Assembly: GCA_030640885.1 (NCBI GenBank)
Contig: DAOWIN010000077.1
Span: 1 to 8,518, forward strand
Direction of reading: 5' to 3'
Length of the DNA stretch: 8,518 bases
DNA from: Candidatus Omnitrophota bacterium
Lineage (GTDB): Bacteria; Omnitrophota; 4484-213
Below the pieces are notes generated by a model. It saw only the letters and a list, made by a program, of their open reading frames with translations. It was not told the origin of the DNA and ran no database searches. Below, piece by piece: positions 1 to 4,593 of this stretch. Each line of letters begins with the position of its first letter. Position 1 is the first letter of the stretch. The translations under genes and the position numbers were made by a program.

Positions 1-3
1 GGT

Positions 4-91
4 TAGCGTATAGCGTATAGAAAGATAAGAAACTATAAAGCTTAATGTTTTTATTCTTTACTATCCGCTAAACGCTATGTGCTATGTGCTA
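4..91. repeat. Fold-back array of degenerate heptamers (TAGCGTA type)
   Basis: The left arm, 4-20, is two and a half copies of TAGCGTA. The right arm, 61-91, read on the other strand, is TAGCACA, TAGCACA, TAGCGTT, TAGCGGA, TAG, so the arms are inverted relative to each other around an AT-rich spacer (21-60). Every unit starts with TAGC and the period is 7 nt. There are no unique spacers as in CRISPR and no open frame of note. It belongs to the same structural class, with a different sequence, as the heptamer elements near 3031-3155 and 4481-4583. Confidence 0.7.
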
Positions 92-109
92 AATTTGATG
101 TTCGCTCTC

Positions 110-138
110 GCCTGCTCCCTGTCGGAGGGCGGGTAGGC
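110..138 (+). other. Imperfect GC-rich hairpin upstream of the phosphoesterase gene
   Basis: This is a GC-rich island in AT-rich DNA. CCCT (117-120) pairs with AGGG (126-129) around GTCGG, and GCCT (110-113) can pair with AGGC (135-138) at the base, with mismatches between. No U-tract follows, so it is not a convincing terminator. It may be another dispersed palindrome or part of a leader. Nothing else is recognisable in 92-190. Confidence 0.3.
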
Positions 139-158
139 AAAACGCAAAAGTTCTTTTT

Positions 159-203
159 ATGCTGGACGATTTTAATTTCAACCAAGCAGTAAAGGTTTTT
201 TGA
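159..203 (+). CDS. Possible 14-residue leader peptide overlapping the next start codon
   Basis: An ATG at 159 opens a 14-codon frame reading MLDDFNFNQAVKVF. Its TGA (201-203) overlaps the ATG at 203 as TGATG, the usual geometry for translational coupling. No Shine-Dalgarno is visible before 159, and the frame is open only back to a stop at 96-98, so it is not the end of a longer gene in this window. It may be chance or the remnant of an upstream gene cut by the repeat array. Confidence is low. Confidence 0.2.
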   Translation: MLDDFNFNQAVKVF

Positions 204-664
204 TGCAAAACCTAAGCGGATATTCTAAAAAACGCAATTTTAGTAAAACACCTGAGCCAGAGCCGAGCAAGAGGTTCAAAGCGGGGAAAGAAACAATATT
301 TGTTATCCAAAAGCATCAAGCAAGCCATCTGCATTATGATTTTCGTTTGCAGAAGGAAGGGATTTTAAAAAGCTCGGCTATTCCCAAGGAGCCGTCTGCA
401 GAGTTCAATATTAAGCGTTTAGCAATTCAAGTGGAAGACCATCCTTTGGATTATGCAAATTTTGAAGGTGATATTCCCGAGGGTTTATATGGCGCTGGCA
501 AGGTGGAAATTTGGGATGGGGGAATTTATATTTTACAAGAATGGGGACAGAAAAAGATAAATTTTGAATTAAAGGGAAATAAATTAAAAGGTAATTATTG
601 TTTATTAAAATTAAAGCCCAAATTAGGCGAGGATAAAAATTGGCTCTTTTTTAGAAAAGGGTGA
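203..664 (+). CDS. Stand-alone DNA ligase D-type 3'-phosphoesterase domain protein
   Basis: This 153-residue protein matches the N-terminal phosphoesterase (PE) module of bacterial LigD, which trims 3'-phosphate and ribonucleotide ends during nonhomologous end joining. The PE catalytic set is present: H38, H44, D46, R48 (QKHQASHLHYDFRL), then EDHPLDY with H80 and Y84. The spacing is the same as that of H42, H48, D50, R52, H84 and Y88 in Pseudomonas LigD. A GDIPEGLYGAG segment (about 89-99) and a basic, proline-rich N-terminal tail are also typical. The ligase and polymerase domains are absent and the frame ends soon after the fold, so it is a free-standing PE protein, a known architecture. 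ATG 203 is chosen because AAAGG (191-195) lies 7 nt upstream; a TTG at 200 is in frame but poorer. Neither Ku nor a LigD ligase is in the window, so a repair role is inferred from the family. Confidence 0.88.
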   Translation: MQNLSGYSKKRNFSKTPEPEPSKRFKAGKETIFVIQKHQASHLHYDFRLQKEGILKSSAIPKEPSAEFNIKRLAIQVEDHPLDYANFEGDIPEGLYGAGKVEIWDGGIYILQEWGQKKINFELKGNKLKGNYCLLKLKPKLGEDKNWLFFRKG

Positions 665-673
665 TGACTTGAA

Positions 674-701
674 GGGGCAATTAAAAGCCCATTTTTATTT
701 T
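674..701 (+). terminator. Weak terminator-like hairpin after the phosphoesterase gene
   Basis: GGGC (675-678) and GCCC (687-690) form a short stem around AATTAAAA, followed by ATTTTTATTTT. It lies about 10 nt after the stop codon and before a promoter, which is a sensible place for a terminator. The 4-bp GC core is weak, so termination may be inefficient. Confidence 0.4.
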
Positions 702-742
702 CCCCATTTTTAAAATTTATTTAAAAGAAATAAAAAAAACAT

Positions 743-771
743 TTGACAAAGAGGCTAAAATAGACTAAAAT
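743..771 (+). promoter_or_regulatory. Near-consensus sigma70-type promoter
   Basis: A perfect -35 TTGACA (743-748) is separated by exactly 17 nt from a -10 TAAAAT (766-771). Transcription would start near 778, giving a leader of about 79 nt before the ATG at 857. It is the best promoter in the window and lies directly upstream of the exported-protein gene. Confidence 0.75.
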
Positions 772-796
772 TTCCCTAAAGAGAAATTGGTGGAAA

Positions 797-844
797 CTTG
801 TCCGCCTGAGGTGGACAAAACTTATCAGCCTAAGGTTGATGAAA
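797..844 (+). promoter_or_regulatory. Two tandem 24-nt hairpins in the mRNA leader
   Basis: Units 797-820 and 821-844 are directly adjacent and match at 18 of 24 positions. Each folds into a 9-bp stem with a three-base loop: 798-806 with 810-818 (loop TGA), and 822-830 with 834-842 (loop TAA). The differences preserve pairing: G800-C816 becomes A824-T840, C803-G813 becomes A827-T837, T799-A817 becomes the wobble T823/G841, and the sixth is in the loop. The second hairpin covers AAGG (832-835) and the in-frame ATG at 839, leaving the ribosome site at 846-851 free. A regulatory role is inferred; a dispersed palindrome is the alternative. Confidence 0.55.
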
Positions 845-845
845 T

Positions 846-851
846 TAAGGA
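846..851 (+). promoter_or_regulatory. Ribosome binding site that decides the start at 857
   Basis: TAAGGA ends 5 nt before ATG 857. The competing in-frame starts (TTG 836, ATG 839) have only AAGG at 832-835, which overlaps or nearly abuts them and is buried in the second leader hairpin. Starting at 857 also gives a compact signal peptide with a lysine-rich N-region. Confidence 0.6.
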
Positions 852-856
852 AAAAA

Positions 857-2920
857 ATGAAAAAACTAAAAAAACTTTGGTCAGTGGCGATAATTGCCAT
901 TTTTTTATTGAATACTATTTCTTATCCGGCTTACGGGATGAGGAATTTGGCCGCAGCAAGCAGGTATGATGGCATTGGTACAGAAGATAAAAAACATGCA
1001 AAGCAGGTTAAGCGCTTAGCCGGAAAAGCGGAGCAAGGAAGAGAGGATTTAGAAGTTTCCAATTTACTGGCAAGCAAGAGATTTACTGAACTATTTGGCG
1101 ATGATGAAGTTGAAATTCGGCGTTTGCTAAGAAAGATAAGTTCTGCGAAAGTTCCTTTTAACGCTGAGAATATTGAGAAAGTGTTGAAAAGGGAATCCGA
1201 GAGCTTTGGTATCAATAGCGAAGAAATAGAAGAATTAGCTAAACTAATTCCTGTTGCTATAATGGGAACTGTGCCTATATGGATGGCGAAAGAAATTCTG
1301 GCGGGAAAAACGCCGGCTATTTCTTTGACCAATGTGAGGGTTACAGTGTCGGATAAGTTTGCAAGGGCGGTAGATGTTTTGTTAAGCTCTGTGTATATTA
1401 AGGAGCAATGTGATAAACCGGCAATTTGGCTGCTAACCCTTATTTACAACTCTATTGCAAAGGATGATAATGAAGAAGCAAAGAAAAAATTATCTTATTT
1501 ACTCCGACGCGCATACAATGCGCAAAGAATTGAAAGAGCAAAAAGCATCTTTAATTCTAACACTCTTACGACAATAGAAACCTTAGGAGAACTGAAGGGG
1601 GATTTTGAAAAAACATTAGAGGAGATGAAAAAACTTTTTGCCGAAGCCGAGCAGGATACCTCTCAATATTATGCAATGCAAGCCCGAGCTCTTTTATTAG
1701 AGGATGCCACTGGAGATGCTGGGGCTAATCTGTCTTCTATTGATGTACCGGATGGATTTAAGAAAATGGTGCGTTATGCCTTAAACTCAAGAGATGGCAC
1801 TGAAAAGGCTGAGGAATATGCAGAGGATGTAACCACTTTTGTTTTATTGGCAATTGCTCAAGGGGAAGAAAAAGGGGAAGAATTTGCTCGCTATCTATTT
1901 CGCCAGGTGCGTCTGTTGCGCGGGCAGGAAGATTTTGGCTGGACAGCAGAGGATGTTATGCGTCGGCTTAAAAACAGAATGGAGGGTGGTGATTCATATA
2001 CTATTAACAATAGAGATATACCGAAGGGTTTTGGAAGGTCTTACAATTCTTATACAACATACTATCCCTCTAAAATTAGAAAAGAGTTTGTTGAAAGTAG
2101 AGGTTTATTAGTAAAGACGGATTTGCATCTTGAACCAGCCCAAGGAACGGTAGATAGGCGATTATATACAGAGGCAAAGGAGGTTTTTGAAAAAGCCGAA
2201 AAAAGTTCGCTTTTATATTTTGCTCGCGCTATTGATTATGAACCGGTTATAGGAATTTCTCAATTTAATATGCTGAGTATGCTCAAAGATGAATATACAG
2301 GGTTTCGCAAGCTACTTATTACCGCCTCTACTTTTTATAACAAAGAAGGAAAACCAAAGCCTTTTGCTGTAGATTTTCTTAGCAAATTGTCTTCTGTTTT
2401 ACAGGTGCTACAAAGAGTTATTATCGTTGCTCCCCATGAGGACAGAGAGTTAATAAAAGAATTAGAGAAATCTCTTGATTGCGAGGTCATTGGTCCCGCT
2501 GAAGCTAAGGAAAAAATAACCGGATATAGTAAGGATAACATAGCCTTGATTGATGCCGGCTTTTTAGAAAGAGAGGATTTAAGCGGAGAGGAAAAGGAAT
2601 GGGTGGGAGTACTGAAGGATAAATTTCCAGAACGGGTGATAACTATAGGCAAGGTTAGGAAAAACCAGCGAAGTCTTAATTTGTTAGCCGCGATTGAGCC
2701 CTTTGTCCGCGAGGAAGCCAAGGAAAAATTCTTGGCGATTCTTGCCGCTACCTGTTTGAATAATGGGGTTACTAAAGAGCAAACTGCTGGAATAATTTAT
2801 GAGGCGCGAATGGGAAATTTTAATTGGGTTATTACACCATCTACAGGAAGGCTTGCGAGTTATCGAGAAGCAGAACAAGAATATTGGGCAGGTAGAAAGC
2901 CCATAGAAGGGATGAAATAA
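857..2920 (+). CDS. Large exported protein of unknown function
   Basis: I do not recognise this 687-residue protein. It begins with a clear Sec signal peptide: a lysine-rich N-region (MKKLKKLW), a hydrophobic core (about residues 9-18) and a likely cleavage near AYG (25-27). No further long hydrophobic segment is evident, so it should be periplasmic or secreted. Residues of about 28-430 are charged and mostly helical in character, with many Glu/Lys/Arg and Ala/Leu positions. Around residues 500-600, alternating hydrophobic strands and helices (RVIIVAPHEDRELIKELE, CEVIGPAEAKE, IALIDAGF, RVITIGKV) suggest a Rossmann-like alpha/beta domain. No catalytic motif stands out. It has its own promoter and terminator, so it is probably monocistronic, and its leader is structured. 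In-frame starts at 836 and 839 would add 6-7 residues. Large orphan proteins with this kind of signal peptide seem typical of Omnitrophota; that is recollection, not shown here. Confidence 0.85.
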   Translation: MKKLKKLWSVAIIAIFLLNTISYPAYGMRNLAAASRYDGIGTEDKKHAKQVKRLAGKAEQGREDLEVSNLLASKRFTELFGDDEVEIRRLLRKISSAKVPFNAENIEKVLKRESESFGINSEEIEELAKLIPVAIMGTVPIWMAKEILAGKTPAISLTNVRVTVSDKFARAVDVLLSSVYIKEQCDKPAIWLLTLIYNSIAKDDNEEAKKKLSYLLRRAYNAQRIERAKSIFNSNTLTTIETLGELKGDFEKTLEEMKKLFAEAEQDTSQYYAMQARALLLEDATGDAGANLSSIDVPDGFKKMVRYALNSRDGTEKAEEYAEDVTTFVLLAIAQGEEKGEEFARYLFRQVRLLRGQEDFGWTAEDVMRRLKNRMEGGDSYTINNRDIPKGFGRSYNSYTTYYPSKIRKEFVESRGLLVKTDLHLEPAQGTVDRRLYTEAKEVFEKAEKSSLLYFARAIDYEPVIGISQFNMLSMLKDEYTGFRKLLITASTFYNKEGKPKPFAVDFLSKLSSVLQVLQRVIIVAPHEDRELIKELEKSLDCEVIGPAEAKEKITGYSKDNIALIDAGFLEREDLSGEEKEWVGVLKDKFPERVITIGKVRKNQRSLNLLAAIEPFVREEAKEKFLAILAATCLNNGVTKEQTAGIIYEARMGNFNWVITPSTGRLASYREAEQEYWAGRKPIEGMK

Positions 2921-2957
2921 TAGTTAGCGGAACCTTCTACATATTAGAAATTTGAAC

Positions 2958-3000
2958 AAAAGGGCAGTTTGAGCCAGCATAGGCAACTGCCCTTTTTGTT
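2958..3000 (+). terminator. Strong intrinsic terminator of the exported-protein gene
   Basis: A 12-bp perfect stem, AAAAGGGCAGTT (2958-2969) with AACTGCCCTTTT (2985-2996), runs into a T-rich tract. An inner GCC/GGC pair (2973-2975, 2982-2984) lengthens it. It lies about 40 nt after the stop codon. Confidence 0.9.
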
Positions 3001-3028
3001 TGACTTTTTTCTCTGATTAAGATAAGAT
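3000..3028 (+). promoter_or_regulatory. Probable promoter for the tRNA-Arg to ychF unit
   Basis: TTGACT (3000-3005), a 17-nt spacer and TAAGAT (3023-3028) make a good sigma70-type promoter, with a start near 3035. It begins at the T-tract of the preceding terminator and leads into the heptamer fold-back element before the tRNA. No equally good promoter was found further downstream, so it may serve the tRNA and the genes after it. Confidence 0.5.
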
Positions 3029-3030
3029 AC

Positions 3031-3155
3031 AAACTACAGGCTGCAGGCTACAAGCTTCAAGTTGCAGGCTTCAGGCTACAAGCAAGACCAAGAAAAAAAA
3101 CTTTATCTTAATCTTGTTTGAAACTTGTGGCTTGCAACCTGTAGCTTGAAACTTA
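3031..3155. repeat. Heptamer fold-back element, copy A
   Basis: The left arm (3031-3083) is a run of degenerate 7-mers: GCTGCAG, GCTACAA, GCTTCAA, GTTGCAG, GCTTCAG, GCTACAA. The right arm (3114-3155), read on the other strand, has the same period and aligns with the left arm over about 29 nt, differing mainly by transitions, so the element can fold back on itself around a spacer with an A8 run. The 78 nt at 3050-3127 recur, perfectly and inverted, at 4506-4583. It fills the leader between promoter and tRNA. Confidence 0.85.
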
Positions 3156-3158
3156 TTT

Positions 3159-3234
3159 GCCCCTATAGCCCAATTGGATAGAGCGCTGGCCTCCGAAGCC
3201 AGAAATACCCGTTCAAATCGGGTTAGGGGCACCA
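3159..3234 (+). tRNA. tRNA-Arg (anticodon CCG), CCA encoded
   Basis: A full cloverleaf is visible. The acceptor stem is GCCCCTA (3159-3165) with TAGGGGC (3224-3230). The D-arm is GCCC/GAGC with one mismatch. The anticodon stem CTGGC/GCCAG (3186-3190, 3198-3202) encloses CTCCGAA, giving anticodon CCG (3193-3195), which reads CGG. The variable loop has 4 nt. The T-arm is ACCCG/CGGGT around TTCAAAT. Discriminator A3231 is followed by an encoded CCA (3232-3234). It appears to be the first gene of the transcript containing gmhB. Confidence 0.97.
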
Positions 3235-3257
3235 ACCATTCGCCTTCGGCGAATGGT
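3235..3257 (+). other. Perfect 10-bp hairpin directly after the tRNA
   Basis: ACCATTCGCC (3235-3244) pairs perfectly with GGCGAATGGT (3248-3257) around a TTC loop. It starts at the base after the tRNA CCA. No U-tract follows, so it is not an ordinary intrinsic terminator. It may help separate the tRNA from the mRNA or be a dispersed palindrome. The right arm contains an ATG (3253) in frame with gmhB. Confidence 0.75.
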
Positions 3258-3291
3258 AAATCCCAATGTCAAAATCCCAATTTCCAAAAAA

Positions 3292-3846
3292 ATGAATACC
3301 CAAAAAATAGTTTTTTTGGACCGTGATGGGGTAATTAATAGATACCCCGGCGATAAAAATTATGTGACTAAATGGCAGGAGTTTTATTTTCTGCCTAATA
3401 GTTTAGAGGCAATTTGCAGATTAACCCAGCAAAATTATGCAGTAAAGATTATTTCTAATCAGGCAGGAATAGGCAAGGGGATTTATACACAAGAATCCTT
3501 AGATGAAATTACCCGCCGAATGCTTGCAGAGGTTGAAAAACAGGGCGGCAGAATGGAGGTCTATTACTGCCCGCACAGACAAGAGGATAACTGCGATTGC
3601 CGAAAACCCAAAACAGGTCTATTTTTAAAGGCAGTTAAGGGAGAGAAGATTAATTTTAGAGATACCTATTTTGTAGGAGATGCGGACACAGATATAGAAG
3701 CAGGAAAAAACATAGGTTGTAAAACTATTTTGATAGGTTGTGGAAGAACAAAATTGGAAGATAGTCGAAAATGGGATATTAAGCCTGATTATTTTGCCAA
3801 GGATTTATGCGAGGCAAGTAGGATTATTTTGGACGATGGAAAATAA
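3292..3846 (+). CDS. gmhB: D-glycero-D-manno-heptose 1,7-bisphosphate 7-phosphatase (HAD family)
   Basis: This enzyme removes the C7 phosphate from heptose bisphosphate in ADP-heptose synthesis for LPS inner core, acting in the cytoplasm. The HAD signatures are in order: DRDGVIN (nucleophile D10, acid D12), SNQAGIGKG (55-63), the zinc-binding loop C93-P-H95 ... C101-D-C103 followed by RKPKTG, and FVGDADTDIEAG with D130/D134. The 184-residue length is normal. ATG 3292 is chosen because family members begin a few residues before DRDG. An in-frame ATG at 3253 would add 13 residues, but it lies inside a hairpin and the extra codons come from a short direct repeat (AAATCCCAAT at 3258-3267 and 3272-3281). 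No good Shine-Dalgarno is seen for either start. The 3' end overlaps the next gene by 11 bp. The histidinol-phosphatase HisB-N relative is the main alternative; no his genes are nearby. Confidence 0.87.
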   Translation: MNTQKIVFLDRDGVINRYPGDKNYVTKWQEFYFLPNSLEAICRLTQQNYAVKIISNQAGIGKGIYTQESLDEITRRMLAEVEKQGGRMEVYYCPHRQEDNCDCRKPKTGLFLKAVKGEKINFRDTYFVGDADTDIEAGKNIGCKTILIGCGRTKLEDSRKWDIKPDYFAKDLCEASRIILDDGK

Positions 3847-4525
3847 AAAAATACTTAATTCCCTCAAAGCCTTTTTAGAAGGAGAAAAACTTGCTGGCAT
3901 AGAAGAGATTTTTATTCCTTCCTTTTCTCCTCCCCAACAACTTAAACTTCTTTCTCAAAAAGTTCAGCAGTGCCAAAAATGCCTTCTTTTTAAAACAAAA
4001 AAGCATTATGTTTTTGGTGAAGGAAATCAACAAGCCGCTCTGCTTTTTGTAGGAGAAGCCCCGGGTAGAGATGAGGATTTACAGGGAAAACCCTTTATAG
4101 GCAGGGCAGGGCAGTTGCTTACCCGCATTATTGAATCTATAGGTTTAAAAAGAGAAGATATTTATATTGCTAATATTTTAAAGTGCCGCCCGCCGGGAAA
4201 TCGTAATCCTTTACCTTCTGAAATTGAAAACTGTCTTCCTTATTTAAAAAAACAAATAGAAATAATCCAACCTTCGGTGATTTGCGCCTTAGGAAAATTT
4301 GCCGCTCAAACTTTACTCAATAGCGATACTCCCATTTCTCAATTGCGGGGGAAATTTTATAATTATCAAGGAGCAAAATTAATCCCCACATTCCATCCGG
4401 CTTATCTTCTGCGTAATCCTCAAGGAAAAATACCGGTTTGGGAGGATATGAAGAAGATAAAAGCGAAGCTTCGCTTTTATGCTGCAAGTCGCAAGCCACA
4501 AGCTGCAAGTTTCAAACAAGATTAA
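3836..4525 (+). CDS. udg: Uracil-DNA glycosylase, family 4 (4Fe-4S type)
   Basis: This enzyme excises uracil from DNA, starting base-excision repair. Four cluster cysteines are present, C46-x2-C49 and C117-x15-C133, the latter spacing identical to Thermotoga UDG. GEAPGRDED (73-81), KPFIGRAGQLL, the ILKCRPPGNRNP loop and HPAYLLRNP (187-195) are the family motifs. The protein has 229 residues. ATG 3836 overlaps the gmhB stop, so translation is probably coupled; a longer frame from 3740 adds only residues with no family resemblance. An N-terminal segment of about 30 residues before the cluster is seen in many members. Oddity: the natural end should be near VWEDMKKIKAKL (about 212). The last 17 residues are encoded by a palindrome and by repeat copy B, and the stop codon itself lies in the repeat, so the C-terminus is repeat-derived. 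Confidence 0.93.
   Translation: MENKKILNSLKAFLEGEKLAGIEEIFIPSFSPPQQLKLLSQKVQQCQKCLLFKTKKHYVFGEGNQQAALLFVGEAPGRDEDLQGKPFIGRAGQLLTRIIESIGLKREDIYIANILKCRPPGNRNPLPSEIENCLPYLKKQIEIIQPSVICALGKFAAQTLLNSDTPISQLRGKFYNYQGAKLIPTFHPAYLLRNPQGKIPVWEDMKKIKAKLRFYAASRKPQAASFKQD
4457..4480. repeat. 24-bp perfect palindrome in the 3' end of udg
   Basis: ATAAAAGCGAAG is followed immediately by its exact reverse complement, centred on AAGCTT at 4468/4469. It adjoins repeat copy B and marks where family-like UDG sequence ends. On RNA it would form a hairpin ending in UUUUAU, possibly a weak terminator or processing stem inside the operon. Confidence 0.8.
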
Positions 4526-4583
4526 GATAAAGTTTTTTTTCTTGGTCTTGCTTGTAGCCTGAAGCCTGCAACTTGAAGCTTGT
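4481..4583. repeat. Heptamer fold-back element, copy B (inverted)
   Basis: Positions 4506-4583 are the exact reverse complement of 3050-3127 (78 of 78 nt). Past the shared core, copy B carries one extra 7-nt unit (CAGCTTG on the minus strand) and then continues to match copy A with a few substitutions. It encodes the udg tail and stop and fills the whole space before the priA start. Confidence 0.92.
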
Positions 4584-4593
4584 TAGCCTGAAT

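Noticed and set aside
743..856. Known riboswitch class in the leader
   Set aside because: The leader is short and holds two simple three-base-loop hairpins, with no conserved aptamer core that I can recognise.
787..969. 60-codon frame with repeated PPEVDK/QPKVDE-like sequence
   Set aside because: It lies over the leader hairpins and the signal-peptide region in another frame, lacks a ribosome site, and its peptide repeat is just the translation of the duplicated hairpin.
931..1332. Antisense 133-codon frame opposite the exported-protein gene
   Set aside because: It is a shadow of a well-supported coding region, with no promoter, ribosome site or family resemblance. The antisense frames at 2335-2721 and 2684-2878 were dropped for the same reasons.
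3031..3155. CRISPR-like array
   Set aside because: The repeat unit is only 7 nt, degenerate and without unique spacers, and the arms are inverted. No cas genes are present.
3740..3835. Longer N-terminus for the uracil-DNA glycosylase
   Set aside because: The 32 extra residues overlap gmhB in another frame and resemble nothing in the family; ATG 3836 gives a normal length and a typical 11-bp operon overlap.
3128..4505. Composite transposon or integron bounded by the inverted 78-nt repeats
   Set aside because: No transposase or integrase lies between the copies, and no target-site duplication was seen. It is kept only as an inverted-repeat observation.
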